NCBI GenBank assembly: GCA_017551865.1
Contig: JAFZKB010000034.1
Location: forward strand, 1 to 64,000
Direction: 5' to 3'
Length of the DNA stretch: 64,000 bases
DNA from: Clostridiales bacterium
GTDB lineage: Bacteria; Bacillota; Clostridia; Saccharofermentanales; Saccharofermentanaceae
The notes beneath the pieces were generated by a model. It had not been told where the DNA came from. It saw nothing but the letters and a program-made list of their open reading frames with translations, and ran no database searches. The translations under genes and the position numbers were made by a program. Every line of letters begins with the position of its first letter. The stretch's first letter is position 1. Shown here piece by piece: positions 44,570 to 54,850 of the stretch.

Positions 44570-44612
44570 AAGGACCGGCTCTTTTAAAGAAGACCGGTCC
44601 TTATTTTCTTTC
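44570..44612. terminator. Bidirectional terminator between convergent genes
   Basis: AAGGACCGG (44570-44578) pairs with CCGGTCCTT (44594-44602), with a further TCTT/AAGA pairing inside, followed by ATTTTCTTTCTT. It serves the small membrane protein gene (plus) and probably the GGDEF gene (minus). Confidence 0.8.
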
Positions 44613-44625
44613 TTGAAAAGATCCG

Positions 44626-46566
44626 TCAGCCTTTTCCGGCCTTGTGCTTTTTCTTCACTTCGTACATCGCGGCATCGGCGATCTTGAAGTATTCCTCGGA
44701 AAAAGCTCTGATCGTGGCTGCGTTCATCTCGCAGTCCTGCGGCGGCATCTTGATGCATATGCCCGTGCTCACGCGAAGCGGATAGATCTTCTGGTCGCGC
44801 ATGACGCATTTCTGGATATATTCACACAGCGACTTTACGTAGATCGAGGCTTTTTCCTCGGTATAATTCTTGGCCAGCACGACGAACTCATCGCCGCCGG
44901 TCCTAAGGCACACCTCGCCGTTGATGGCGGAAAGACGCATGCCGTCGGCAATGGTGCAGAGGCTGTAATCGCCTTCGGCGTGCCCGTAGTTATCGTTGAC
45001 GAGCTTTAAATCGTCCATGTCGATCATCATGACACCGATCGGCAGATTCTTCTCGTAGCACTCCTTGAAGATCTCAGAGAAGAACATCTCGTAGCCGTGA
45101 CGGTTATAAAGGTTCGTGAGCATGTCGCGGTTATAAAGGTTCTCCATCCTCTGTACAGCCAGGTTCAGCTGGTGGCGGATCCTCCAGTTCTCGAGCATGG
45201 AGGCGAGATTAACGATCCACGACTTCATGAATATAGCTTCGTGCGCTTCATTCTGCGGGGAGACGATCAGATATCCCATGTAATACTGGAGATGATGGAT
45301 CGCGAAGATATAGTACGGCTTCGGGTCGGAAAGAAGATCCGGAGGCAGGATATCCTTTTTCCGGAATGTCTCGTGCTTTACGGGATCCGGTCCGATAAAG
45401 CCGGCCACGACAGTCATTTCCTCGTCCTGCTTGGAGAAGTCTTTCTCGATCACGCGCTGGTCTTCCCAGTGCGGGGCAAGACACAGGAGCATGGCCGTAA
45501 ATCCGGAATCGATCGCGGAGTTTTTCGAGATCTCCTGGAAGCACTCGTCCATCGTCTTGGCGCTGGAGACACTGAGGATCAGGCTCGTCGTCGACTGCGC
45601 CAGATCCGCGACACGGTCGATACGGCGGGTGTAGAGGCTTCGGATGTCTTCGATGTTATAACTTGTCATGGCCTTGCATCCGCAGGACTGGTTGAGGACC
45701 AGTTCGCCGGGGATGAGGTGATCTTTTCGCTCTGTATCACCTTCCCACATTTTTTTCAGACAACAGATGCTCTCGTACCCGGATTTATAGAAAGGCTGTG
45801 CGCCCGTGGTGATGGACGGATAGCCCTGGTTGGCTTCGTCAAGACCGTCGTAACCGGTGACGATGAGGTCCCCGGGGACTTCGATCCCTCTTTTGTGGCA
45901 GGCGTCGATCAGGCCGACGGCGGAATAGTCGTTGGCACAGACGATCGCATCCGGGTATTTCTTCCCGTTCTTTTCACAAAGCGGCAGGATATAGTCGAGC
46001 GCATCATCGCCACAGTCGTGCCAGAGCGTACCGTAATAGACCTTTTCGGGATCAAAGGCGATGCCGTTGTCTTCAAGTGCTTTCCGATACGAATCGATAC
46101 GGGTCTGTGTGAAGTTTCTCTCCCGAAGGCCCGCCAGGTGATAGATGTCGCGGCAGCCGTGCTCCTTGATGATGTGGTCGACGATATTGTAAAAAGACTC
46201 GTGCTCGTTTGTCACGACGTTCGTATATCGCTCGTCGTAACCGCCGACATTGACGATCGGGATCGTGACGGACTCAAGGCGCGCGTCCAGATGTTTCAGA
46301 GTATAGGGACCGTACGCGAGATCGACACGGATGATGCCGTCGAAATCGTCGAGGTCCGGAAGCTCGAAGGAGACAGTGTCGCCCTCGTCGTAATGCTGGT
46401 ACTGATCGTAGATCTTATTGCTGAAAGAGTCGCTGAAACTCGCAAAATAGATGACCTTGATGCCGAGTTCTTGGGCGGCCTTACTGATGCCTTCCTGAAT
46501 GGCATGTGTCATAGGTTCATAGATGTTCGGAGAAAATACCGCAACTTTTTTTCTGTCAGCCATCAT
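44626..46566 (-). CDS. Cytosolic LacI/PBP-type sensor fused to GGDEF domain (diguanylate cyclase)
   Basis: 646 residues. The N-terminal 300 residues match the ligand-binding domain of LacI/GalR regulators (KVAVFSPNIYEPMTHAIQEG; ANDYSAVGLIDACHKRGI; VTGYDGLDEA) but there is no DNA-binding helix-turn-helix and no signal peptide. A linker domain (about 310-460) resembles a GAF-like segment. The C-terminal GGDEF domain starts NRDMLTNLYNRHGYE and has an intact RTGGDEF (about 557). It therefore probably makes cyclic-di-GMP in response to a sugar-like ligand. The second ATG at 46563 is better spaced from TAGGAG and may be the true start. Confidence 0.9.
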   Translation of the reverse strand: MMADRKKVAVFSPNIYEPMTHAIQEGISKAAQELGIKVIYFASFSDSFSNKIYDQYQHYDEGDTVSFELPDLDDFDGIIRVDLAYGPYTLKHLDARLESVTIPIVNVGGYDERYTNVVTNEHESFYNIVDHIIKEHGCRDIYHLAGLRERNFTQTRIDSYRKALEDNGIAFDPEKVYYGTLWHDCGDDALDYILPLCEKNGKKYPDAIVCANDYSAVGLIDACHKRGIEVPGDLIVTGYDGLDEANQGYPSITTGAQPFYKSGYESICCLKKMWEGDTERKDHLIPGELVLNQSCGCKAMTSYNIEDIRSLYTRRIDRVADLAQSTTSLILSVSSAKTMDECFQEISKNSAIDSGFTAMLLCLAPHWEDQRVIEKDFSKQDEEMTVVAGFIGPDPVKHETFRKKDILPPDLLSDPKPYYIFAIHHLQYYMGYLIVSPQNEAHEAIFMKSWIVNLASMLENWRIRHQLNLAVQRMENLYNRDMLTNLYNRHGYEMFFSEIFKECYEKNLPIGVMMIDMDDLKLVNDNYGHAEGDYSLCTIADGMRLSAINGEVCLRTGGDEFVVLAKNYTEEKASIYVKSLCEYIQKCVMRDQKIYPLRVSTGICIKMPPQDCEMNAATIRAFSEEYFKIADAAMYEVKKKHKAGKG

Positions 46567-46652
46567 CAGTCTCCTAAAACTCCGGGACGATCTTCTATCC
46601 TTGTGATACTACCATCATAGCGGAGAAGTGTTGCCAGTTTATGAACAATTGC

Positions 46653-46680
46653 TTGCAACTTCCTCTGAATTCCATATAAT
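46653..46680 (+). promoter_or_regulatory. Promoter for the aconitase-family hydratase gene
   Basis: TTGCAA (46653-46658) and a perfect TATAAT (46675-46680), spacer 16 bp. It lies inside the in-frame 5' extension of the reading frame, which argues that translation starts at 46724. Confidence 0.65.
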
Positions 46681-46723
46681 AAATGTGTTCGAAAAAATGC
46701 ATGTAAATTATCAGGAGGAGACC

Positions 46724-49012
46724 ATGATTTCTTTACTTAATTCCGGCGCGTATCTTCTGCGCGGCACCGAAATAATCCCGGATGACCACGAGGCGGCTTC
46801 TGCGATCCTCAGTAAGACCGGAAAGTCCGTCACCAAGGAGGAAGCGAAAAAGGCGACCATCGCGTATGGTATCCTCCGCGATCACAATACTTCCGACAAC
46901 ATGGAGAAGCTGAAGATCAAGTTCGATAAGCTTACTTCCCACGATATTACTTTCGTCGGTATCATCCAGACCGCGAGAGCTTCGGGTCTTACGAAGTTCC
47001 CGGTACCGTATGTTCTGACCAACTGCCACAACTCCCTTTGCGCTGTTGGCGGTACCATCAACGAAGATGACCACATGTTCGGCCTTTCCTGTGCGAAAAA
47101 ATACGGTGGCGTGTATGTTCCGCCGCATCAGGCTGTTATTCACCAGTTCGCCCGCGAGATGCTCGCCGGCGGCGGTAAGATGATCCTCGGTTCTGACTCC
47201 CACACACGTTATGGTGCACTCGGTACCATGGCTATGGGTGAGGGCGGACCGGAGCTTGTAAAGCAGCTCCTCAACCAGACATACGACATCAACATGCCGG
47301 GTGTAGTTGCTATCTACTTAAAGGGTGCTCCGGTCAAGGGCGTTGGTCCGCAGGACGTAGCCCTTGCCATCATCGGCGCGGTCTTTGCCAACGGATACGT
47401 AAAGAACAAGGTCATGGAGTTCGTAGGTCCCGGTGTGAAGTCTCTTTCTACCGACTTCCGTATCGGCGTCGATGTTATGACGACAGAGACCACATGTCTT
47501 TCTTCCATCTGGCAGACAGACGATGAGGTCAAGTCCTTCTACGATATCCACGGCCGTTCCCAGGATTATAAGGAACTCAACCCGGGCGAAGTCGCTTACT
47601 ACGACGGCGTTGTGGAGATCGATCTTTCTTCCATCAAGCCGATGATCGCTATGCCGTTCCATCCGAGCAATACCTACACGATCGAAGAACTGAAGGCCAA
47701 CCTCGACGATATCCTCGCTGATGTCGAGAAGCGTGCGAAGGTCTCCCTCGGTGACGCTGTCGATTTCTCTCTGAGAAGCAAGGTCGTAAACGGCAAGTTC
47801 ATGGTCGATCAGGGAATCATCGCCGGTTGCGCCGGCGGCGGATTCGAGAACATCTGCGCTGCAGCGGATATCCTCCGCGGAAACTACATCGGTTCCGACA
47901 AGTTCACCCTTTCCGTATATCCGGCTTCCATGCCTGTATATATGGAGCTCGTTAGAAACGGCTGCGCTGCCACCATCATGGAGACAGGCGCGATCATCAA
48001 GACCGCTTTCTGCGGCCCGTGCTTCGGTGCAGGTGATACACCGGCAAACAACGCATTCAGTATACGCCACTCGACGAGAAACTTCCCGAACCGTGAAGGA
48101 TCTAAGCTCCAGAACGGTCAGATCTCTTCCGTTGCACTTATGGATGCCAGATCTATCGCCGCGACAGCTGCCAACAAGGGCGAGCTCACCGCTGCGACCG
48201 AGTTCGACGGCGAATTCGGAAAGTATAAGTACTTCTTCGATCAGAAGATCTACGCCAACCGCGTATTCGACAGCAACGGCGTGGCTGATCCTTCCCAGGA
48301 GATCCACTTCGGTCCGAATATCAAGGACTGGCCGGCTATGGTCGCTCTTACTGATAACCTCGTTCTGCGCTGTGTTTCCGAGATCCACGATCCGGTCACC
48401 ACGACAGACGAACTGATCCCGTCGGGTGAGACTTCCTCCTTCCGATCGAACCCGCTGGGTCTTGCCGAGTTTACATTGAGCCGCAAGGATCCGGAGTACG
48501 TCGGACGTGCCAAGGAGATCCAGAAGGTCGAAAAGGCAAGAGAAGAGGGCGAGAAGCTCTGTGATCTCTTCCCGGAGATCCACACTGTCATGCAGACGAT
48601 CAAGAAGGAGTTCCCAGATGTGCATAAGACCAACACCGGATTCGGTTCCACGATCTTTGCCGTGAAGCCGGGTGACGGTTCCGCACGTGAGCAGGCGGCT
48701 TCCTGCCAGAAGGTGCTTGGCGGCTGGGCGAACATCGCGAATGAATATGCGACGAAGCGCTACAGATCCAACCTCATCAACTGGGGTATGCTGCCGTTCC
48801 TGATCGAGGAAGGCGAGCTTCCGTTTAAGAATCTCGACTACATCTTCATTCCGGGCATCCGTGAGGCGGTCGAGAAGAAGACTGAGATTATCAAGGCCTA
48901 CACCGTTTCGGAAAACGGCCTGAAGGAATTTGATCTGCGCCTCGGCGATCTGACAGATGAAGAACGTCAGATCATCCTGAAGGGATGCCTGATCAACTAC
49001 AACCGAGTATAA
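46724..49012 (+). CDS. Aconitase-family hydratase (YbhJ-like)
   Basis: 762 residues of the aconitase superfamily, close in length to E. coli Ybh[13 protein letters not shown] is the conserved substrate-binding segment and [14 protein letters not shown] supplies two of the expected iron-sulfur cysteines; [12 protein letters not shown] probably carries the third. The C-terminal swivel domain is present (about 600-762). The substrate is uncertain: it may act as aconitase or on another hydroxy-diacid. ATG 46724 has AGGAGG at 46713 and follows a good promoter; longer in-frame starts cross that promoter. A terminator follows. Confidence 0.88.
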   Translation: MISLLNSGAYLLRGTEIIPDDHEAASAILSKTGKSVTKEEAKKATIAYGILRDHNTSDNMEKLKIKFDKLTSHDITFVGIIQTARASGLTKFPVPYVLTNCHNSLCAVGGTINEDDHMFGLSCAKKYGGVYVPPHQAVIHQFAREMLAGGGKMILGSDSHTRYGALGTMAMGEGGPELVKQLLNQTYDINMPGVVAIYLKGAPVKGVGPQDVALAIIGAVFANGYVKNKVMEFVGPGVKSLSTDFRIGVDVMTTETTCLSSIWQTDDEVKSFYDIHGRSQDYKELNPGEVAYYDGVVEIDLSSIKPMIAMPFHPSNTYTIEELKANLDDILADVEKRAKVSLGDAVDFSLRSKVVNGKFMVDQGIIAGCAGGGFENICAAADILRGNYIGSDKFTLSVYPASMPVYMELVRNGCAATIMETGAIIKTAFCGPCFGAGDTPANNAFSIRHSTRNFPNREGSKLQNGQISSVALMDARSIAATAANKGELTAATEFDGEFGKYKYFFDQKIYANRVFDSNGVADPSQEIHFGPNIKDWPAMVALTDNLVLRCVSEIHDPVTTTDELIPSGETSSFRSNPLGLAEFTLSRKDPEYVGRAKEIQKVEKAREEGEKLCDLFPEIHTVMQTIKKEFPDVHKTNTGFGSTIFAVKPGDGSAREQAASCQKVLGGWANIANEYATKRYRSNLINWGMLPFLIEEGELPFKNLDYIFIPGIREAVEKKTEIIKAYTVSENGLKEFDLRLGDLTDEERQIILKGCLINYNRV

Positions 49013-49019
49013 AAAGAAG

Positions 49020-49058
49020 CTCCGGAGGACTTTTCGAGTATTAGTCCTTCGGAGTTTT
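49020..49058 (+). terminator. Terminator after the hydratase gene
   Basis: CTCCGGAGGACT (49020-49031) pairs with AGTCCTTCGGAG (49043-49054) with one wobble, then TTTT. Confidence 0.8.
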
Positions 49059-49100
49059 CTATATTTTCTGGAAGAATAAAGTGCCGGGAGGATATGTGAT

Positions 49101-50225
49101 ATGACTGACCGCAACATGACACTGCTGAAGAACAAGAACTATTCCATAGAGTTCCTGCGCTTTCTTTTCTGTCTGGTCATTATCCACTATCATCTTTTCT
49201 CGCACCATCTGTGGTTCACAGATTTCCCGAACATCTTCGCGCGGGGCTACATGGGAGATGAATTCTTCTTCCTGATCTCCGGATTCTTCCTGGCGAAAGC
49301 CGCCTTGAAAAGCGAGAAGAAACCCTTTGATTTCAGTGTGGAACAGCTTCTTCGCCGCATTAAGAAGATCGCGATCCCGTACTATGTTACCTGGATCCTC
49401 TGCTTTATCGGACAGCATATCACGATGTATGTTATGGGAACCGGAGATTACGATATCCTTTCCAATCTCGGCAACAGCATCTATGAGCTTTTGTTCCTGG
49501 AAATGTTCGGATTCAAGAAAGGTTTTTACAGCAACGATGTCGGCTGGTTCTTCTCCGCGCTTCTGATCGTGACTTTCGTCCTAAGTCCGCTGGCGGTCAG
49601 GTTCAAAGAAGGCTTCACGCGCTATTTCGCTCCACTTATCGCACTTTTCTCGTATGGTCTTTTAAGCCTGCATTTCGATTATCTTTTCGATCCGTATAAA
49701 CTGATCAGCGGTTCTTTTCTCATGAAGGGAACGATACGCGCGCTGGCGGCTGTCAGTCTGGGCGCATTCCTTCATGCGGTGGTCACATCGGAAGGCTTTA
49801 CCTCGTTTTTCGGACGCGTTTCCCAAAGCACCAGGCGGATCGTCCTTCTCATCGATCTTCTTTTGTGGGGACTGGTCTTCGCCTATGTGATCCTGCCGCA
49901 GTCTTTTGGTACGGGTGAGCTTACCGTCCAGCTCGACTATATCATTACCTTCGTGATGGCGGCCGCGCTGATCCCGGTGCTGGGAAACGTATTTTCCGCG
50001 CAAAAAGAAAGCGCCGGGAAATGGGCGCTTTCTCTGGGACAATTTGCATTCTTCGCATATTTCGGTCAGGCGGTATTCTATTCGGTAGATAAGATCGTGT
50101 ACGACCAGCCGTTCCCGGTATGGTTAATGGCACTGATCCTGGACCTTTCCGTATTTGCCGTGACCATGCTCCTGTGGTTTATCAGTTCAAAGGCAAAGCA
50201 CGCCCGTAAGTGTACTTCCCGGTAA
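49101..50225 (+). CDS. Acyltransferase family 3 membrane protein
   Basis: 374 residues with about ten transmembrane helices. The start YSIEFLRFLFCLVIIHYHLF and FLISGFFLAK match the Acyltransferase_3 (OafA-like) family, which O-acetylates cell-surface glycans; the His in IIHYH is the expected catalytic residue. The target is unknown but neighbours are wall proteins. Its last 44 bp overlap the 3' end of the convergent wall-protein gene. Confidence 0.88.
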   Translation: MTDRNMTLLKNKNYSIEFLRFLFCLVIIHYHLFSHHLWFTDFPNIFARGYMGDEFFFLISGFFLAKAALKSEKKPFDFSVEQLLRRIKKIAIPYYVTWILCFIGQHITMYVMGTGDYDILSNLGNSIYELLFLEMFGFKKGFYSNDVGWFFSALLIVTFVLSPLAVRFKEGFTRYFAPLIALFSYGLLSLHFDYLFDPYKLISGSFLMKGTIRALAAVSLGAFLHAVVTSEGFTSFFGRVSQSTRRIVLLIDLLLWGLVFAYVILPQSFGTGELTVQLDYIITFVMAAALIPVLGNVFSAQKESAGKWALSLGQFAFFAYFGQAVFYSVDKIVYDQPFPVWLMALILDLSVFAVTMLLWFISSKAKHARKCTSR

Positions 50226-52914
50226 GACCGACGATCATATTCCCGCCTTCATCCTTAAAGTACGGGTATACCCAGTAGTAATTGTATTTTTCAGAAGAGG
50301 CACTCTTATCGGTAAAAGTCGTGCCCTGGGTCGTCATGCCGACATATCCGTAAGGCTTTCCATCCACGATACCATAGATCAGATAACCGTCAGCATCCGG
50401 ACTTGCTGTCCACGTCAGTTTCACTCCGCCTTTGACAGAAGCCGCTCTGAGGTTGGTGACCGCTACGCAAACGCCCTTGGCAAAGACATACTTCGTGCAG
50501 CCACCCGGGACCATCTTGCCGGATACGTTCTTGATATACGGGAAGACCCAGTAGAAATTGTAGTCATTCGCGATCGCATTTTTATCCGTATACGAGGTTC
50601 CCATCGTAGTCATGCCCACATAACCGTATGAGCCGTTCTTCTGTCCGTAGATCAGATATCCTTCTGCTCCGGAACTTGCATTCCATGTGAGTGTCACTTT
50701 ATACTTCCCGGCGGCCTGCGCCTTCAGCTCCGTGACGGCGGGCGGTGCGATATTCGGCACCGTGATCGTGAACGGTACTTTTGCCGACAGGACCGTATCC
50801 GAACCGACGTTCCGGAAAGCCTCGACTTCATATTTGTACGTTTTTCCGTAAGCGATCGTCTGATCTTTGTAGGTGCGTGCCGTCTTGTCCGAGAGTGAGG
50901 CAAGAAGTGTGCCGTCGCGATAGATGTTAAATCCACTGACCAGAGAGGACGAATAACTCCAGCTGAGAGTCGTAAAGTCATTTCTTCCGGTAAAAGTCGC
51001 ATTCACATCTGTCGGATCTTCTGCGATCGGAGCTGGGATATCAATATAGTCCGATGAAATAGTTGTGGTGATCGGATTAGATCCAATGATGCGGTAGGTC
51101 TGGATCGTGATCTCATAGCATTTCCCATATTCCAGATTTTCAAAAGTGACGCTCCTTTTTGTTTTATCGACATCGAGGGACTCAACTAGTGTGTTGGCGT
51201 AGTAATCGATCAGTTCCACATAGAAGCCTCCCGCCGGAAGATCGTATTCCCAGGTAAAGGTCACACGGTTCGGCTCGCCATCGGTATACGTGGTTTCAAA
51301 GGTTTCGGGCGAGGGGATACCGGGGATATAGACAGTCGTCTGACATTTGCTTGAAACGGTCCCGCTGTCATTTCTGTATGCTTCGATGCTGTAAGTCATG
51401 GTGAACGAGTATTTGACAAGAGTTGTGTCGAGGCTTCTGGCTGAACCATCTGTGATGTTTTGCACGAGAACGGAATTGCCCGGGATTTCGTAATATACGT
51501 TAAAACCATCTGCCGTTCCTTCGTGATCCCAGGTAAGGTGGAGCAAACCTTCGTTATCGTCCCACACGGCCTGAAGGTTAGTGGGCGTCTGGATCTCTTT
51601 GTTTTCGTCAACATACGGGTCGCCCTCTTCGTCGATGTAGCGGACATAGTATTTGATGTGATACGACGAAACATTGCTGTCGTACTCACGGATGTTGTCG
51701 ATTGTTACGCATCCTCTGTGCTCAACGGATTCGAGAGCTTTCCCGTTACCGACATAGATCGCGACGTGATGGATCTCGTTCCAGTGTGTGCAGGAAGAAT
51801 CCCCGCAGCCGATGAGCTGCCAGTAGAAAACATCACCTACACGCAGATCATCCAGCGTGATCTCTTTGCCGATCGAGTGATCCACGATGACGGCCTTGGC
51901 CTGCTGGTCGGAACTTGTCGGGACAGAGATGCCGATTTTTGCCAGTGCGCACTTGACGAAATATCCGCAGGAATAGCCGTCGTACATGTTGAGTGCATAA
52001 GGTTCGCCGAGAAGATCAAGCGCCTTGATGATGAGCTGGGCGCGCTTGGAAGATCCGAAACCGTCCTCGGCCACGACATTCGTCATCTTTCCGTCAGAAC
52101 CGAAAGTATAGAGGATGTGCCCCTGATTGATCGTCTGGTTTTTCACGGCAGCACCGGTCTTCAGATCGAAATAGTAAAGATCTTTTCCGACCCCCTCAAG
52201 ACCGTAGTCCATAATGCCGGACTTTTCGGACAGGAAGAAGTAAAGCTCGCCGTTCCATTCCTGAAGTCCTGTTCTGTATCCGCCGGAAGATTCCGGATCA
52301 AAGTAATAGTAGTAGCCATCGTTGGCTTTGGCCACGCCGAGCAGAAGCTCGCCGGTCTCTTCATCGAAACAGTAGAGCTTGCCGCCGATGCTCTGTTTTC
52401 CGGTGAGCATTATGGCGCCTGCGGAAGGAGAAGAGAAATAGTATGTCTTTCCGTCTTCCGTGATCCATCCGGAGGCCATGCCTCCTTCCGGGAGAAAATA
52501 GTGCTTCCTGATAACACCGCCGGAATAGGTCACGGCGACGATGCCGGTCTGCATACGGAAAGTGACCGGATCGAAGTAATATGCTTTTCCGTCGATCGTC
52601 TGGCGTCCGGAAACAGCGACGCCGTTAGAGGGGTGGAAGTAGTATGTATTTCCTTCGATCGTCTGAAGACCGGTCAGATATTCTCCTGTCTCCGGATCAT
52701 AGTAGCGGAAAGACGATCCGGCCGGAACGAATCCGGAATATCCGGCTTTTCCTGAGCCTTCTTCGTCGATTTCGATCCCCTGGTCTGCCGAAAAGCTGAT
52801 GTCAGCCACCGGAAGATCCAGATCTGCGCGCAGATCTTTTCCCGCCGTAAAAAGGGAAACGGCGGAGACGAGGATTAGGAGGGTAAGACTTCCCCGTAAT
52901 ATGTGTTTCATCAT
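50182..52914 (-). CDS. Secreted wall-binding NlpC/P60-type hydrolase with Fn3 modules (long paralog)
   Basis: 910 residues. A signal peptide (about 1-30) is followed by about nine cell-wall-binding repeats of the YYFDPxTG type (about 55-290). Then comes an NlpC/P60-like peptidase domain (about 290-430) with Cys in GYSCGYFVKCAL and His in IHHVAIYVGNGK; an extra CGDSSCTHW lies beside the His. The rest is five Fn3-like modules, the last two each containing YGYVGMTT. It probably cleaves peptide stems of peptidoglycan. It is last in a minus-strand operon; the next gene upstream is a close paralog that lacks the three central Fn3 modules. Confidence 0.87.
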   Translation of the reverse strand: MMKHILRGSLTLLILVSAVSLFTAGKDLRADLDLPVADISFSADQGIEIDEEGSGKAGYSGFVPAGSSFRYYDPETGEYLTGLQTIEGNTYYFHPSNGVAVSGRQTIDGKAYYFDPVTFRMQTGIVAVTYSGGVIRKHYFLPEGGMASGWITEDGKTYYFSSPSAGAIMLTGKQSIGGKLYCFDEETGELLLGVAKANDGYYYYFDPESSGGYRTGLQEWNGELYFFLSEKSGIMDYGLEGVGKDLYYFDLKTGAAVKNQTINQGHILYTFGSDGKMTNVVAEDGFGSSKRAQLIIKALDLLGEPYALNMYDGYSCGYFVKCALAKIGISVPTSSDQQAKAVIVDHSIGKEITLDDLRVGDVFYWQLIGCGDSSCTHWNEIHHVAIYVGNGKALESVEHRGCVTIDNIREYDSNVSSYHIKYYVRYIDEEGDPYVDENKEIQTPTNLQAVWDDNEGLLHLTWDHEGTADGFNVYYEIPGNSVLVQNITDGSARSLDTTLVKYSFTMTYSIEAYRNDSGTVSSKCQTTVYIPGIPSPETFETTYTDGEPNRVTFTWEYDLPAGGFYVELIDYYANTLVESLDVDKTKRSVTFENLEYGKCYEITIQTYRIIGSNPITTTISSDYIDIPAPIAEDPTDVNATFTGRNDFTTLSWSYSSSLVSGFNIYRDGTLLASLSDKTARTYKDQTIAYGKTYKYEVEAFRNVGSDTVLSAKVPFTITVPNIAPPAVTELKAQAAGKYKVTLTWNASSGAEGYLIYGQKNGSYGYVGMTTMGTSYTDKNAIANDYNFYWVFPYIKNVSGKMVPGGCTKYVFAKGVCVAVTNLRAASVKGGVKLTWTASPDADGYLIYGIVDGKPYGYVGMTTQGTTFTDKSASSEKYNYYWVYPYFKDEGGNMIVGLTGKYTYGRALPLN

Positions 52915-52956
52915 AAAGGATCCGCTCCTTTCTTTCTTCCTGAAAAGATCCGTACG

Positions 52957-54813
52957 TTATTTCAGTGCGCGGCCGTAGGTGTACTTGCCGGTGAGACCGA
53001 CGAACATCTGGGTCGTGCTTGCCGAACCCTTGTGGTATGGATATACCCAGTAGTAATTGTATTTGGAAGTAGAAGCCTTCTTGTCGATAAAGGTCGTACC
53101 CTGGGTCGTCATGCCGACATATCCGTACGGTTTTCCATCCACGATACCGTAGATCAGATAGCCATCGGCTTCGGGGCTTGCTGTCCAGGTCAGCTTAACG
53201 CCGCCCTTGACAGAGGAGGCCTTGAGATTAGTCACGGCCGTGCAGACGCCTTTGGCGAATACATATTTCGCGCAGGCGCCGGGATGCATCTGCCCGTTTT
53301 TATCTTTCTTATAAGCGAAGACCCAGTAGAAGTTATAGTCGTTGGAGATCGCGTTCTTGTCCGTAAATGTGGTGCCGAGCGTGGTCATGCCCACATAGCC
53401 GTACTGATTGTTCTTCTGTGCATAGATCAGGTAGCCGTCGGCATTAGAGACCTCGTTCCAGGTCAGTTTGACCTTGTACTTTCCTGCGGCGGATGCCTTC
53501 AGTCCTGTGACCGCAGCCGGTTTAATGTCGTCGATCTCATCAACGTACGGATCATTTGCTTCGTCGATATATCGGACATAGTATTCGATAGTGTAGGTAG
53601 AATACTCACGGAGGTTATCAATGGTGACACATCCGCGGTGCTGGACAGACTCGAGGACTTTTCCATCACCGATATAAATGCCTACGTGGTGGATCTCTTC
53701 CCAGTGTTTGCAGTTTGGATCTGCGCAGTTATGCAGTTTCCAGTAGATGACATCACCCACGCGAAGCTGGCTTTCCGTGATGAGTTTCTTCGGCTGGCTC
53801 GTAACGATTGCCTTGGCCTGCTGGTCGGAACTTGTCGGGACATTGATATTGATATGGGACAGTGCCGTCTTAACGAAGAAACCGCAGGAGAACCCGCTTT
53901 CCTGTTCGAGTGCATACGGCTCGCCGAGATACGTAAGACCTGCGAGGATGAGCTTGGCTCTCTTTGAATTTTCATATCCTGTCTCTGCCTTGGCAGACGT
54001 CATTTTTCCGTCGGATCCGAAAGTGTAGATGATGTGGCCGACGGTAACGGATTTATTCTTAACCGCAGCGCCGGTGGTCTTGTCGAAGAAGTAGAGCGCT
54101 TTTCCGATTCCGTCGAGACCGTAGTCCATGATGCCGGATTTTTCTTCGAGGAAGAAGTAGAGGTTGCCGTTCCATGTCTGAAGACCGTTGCGGACGCCTC
54201 CATCCTCGTTGAAGTAGTAATAGAATCCATCGTTGGCCTTCGCTACACCGATCAGCTGTTCGCCGGTCACTTCATCGAAACAGTAGAGCTTGCCGTCGAT
54301 GGTCTGCTTTCCGTAAAGCATGACCGCGCCGCTTTGCGGGGAGGAGAAGTAATACTTCTTGCCGTTGACCTTTGCCCAGCCGCTGAGTTTGCCGCCTTCT
54401 TTCAGAAAGTAGTGTTTTCTCTTCGTGTTGTTGCTGTAGGTGATCTCGATGATGCCGGTCATCTGGCGCTTCGTGGTCGGGTTGAAATAGTATTCTTTCC
54501 CGTCAATAGTCTGAAGACCTCCGAGTGCCAGACCGCTTCCCGGATAGAAATAGTAAGTATATCCGTCGATCGTCTGAAGGCCGGTCAGATATTCACCGGT
54601 ATTCGGATCGTAGTAACGGAAAGAATCGTTCATCTGGACGAATCCGGAATATCCGGCACGGGTATTGTCTTCACCGTCCATCGCGATCTCCGTCCCGGAC
54701 GGGAGCGCATCATCTGCTCGAAGGATACGCGGAGCCGTCACGGAGAGGACCGCAGCGACGGACAGTGTGATGAGAAGTCCGGGAATTGAGAAATATAGTA
54801 AGTGTTTTTTCAT
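52957..54813 (-). CDS. Secreted wall-binding NlpC/P60-type hydrolase (short paralog)
   Basis: 618 residues with the same order as its downstream neighbour: signal peptide, wall-binding repeats, NlpC/P60-like domain (Cys in GFSCGFFVKTAL, His in IHHVGIYIGDGK, with NCADPNCKHW) and two terminal Fn3-like modules, without the three central modules. The last Fn3-like module is nearly identical in the two proteins, also at the DNA level near 53090-53190 versus 50320-50420, so recent duplication or gene conversion is likely. A 42-bp gap with AAAGGAG links it to the long paralog. Confidence 0.87.
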   Translation of the reverse strand: MKKHLLYFSIPGLLITLSVAAVLSVTAPRILRADDALPSGTEIAMDGEDNTRAGYSGFVQMNDSFRYYDPNTGEYLTGLQTIDGYTYYFYPGSGLALGGLQTIDGKEYYFNPTTKRQMTGIIEITYSNNTKRKHYFLKEGGKLSGWAKVNGKKYYFSSPQSGAVMLYGKQTIDGKLYCFDEVTGEQLIGVAKANDGFYYYFNEDGGVRNGLQTWNGNLYFFLEEKSGIMDYGLDGIGKALYFFDKTTGAAVKNKSVTVGHIIYTFGSDGKMTSAKAETGYENSKRAKLILAGLTYLGEPYALEQESGFSCGFFVKTALSHININVPTSSDQQAKAIVTSQPKKLITESQLRVGDVIYWKLHNCADPNCKHWEEIHHVGIYIGDGKVLESVQHRGCVTIDNLREYSTYTIEYYVRYIDEANDPYVDEIDDIKPAAVTGLKASAAGKYKVKLTWNEVSNADGYLIYAQKNNQYGYVGMTTLGTTFTDKNAISNDYNFYWVFAYKKDKNGQMHPGACAKYVFAKGVCTAVTNLKASSVKGGVKLTWTASPEADGYLIYGIVDGKPYGYVGMTTQGTTFIDKKASTSKYNYYWVYPYHKGSASTTQMFVGLTGKYTYGRALK

Positions 54814-54850
54814 GTTGGGAAATCTCCTTCCTTGTTATCGTTTCGACGTG

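Noticed and set aside
45097..46620. A 507-codon plus-strand frame opposite the LacI-sensor/GGDEF gene
   Set aside because: The minus strand has an intact GGDEF protein; the plus frame has no motif and no ribosome binding site.
46628..46723. Extended N-terminus of the hydratase from upstream in-frame start codons
   Set aside because: The segment contains a good promoter and the AGGAGG that serves ATG 46724, and the extension has no conserved-looking sequence.
47318..49135. A 605-codon minus-strand frame opposite the hydratase gene
   Set aside because: The sense strand encodes a clear aconitase-family protein, and the antisense frame has no recognisable motif.
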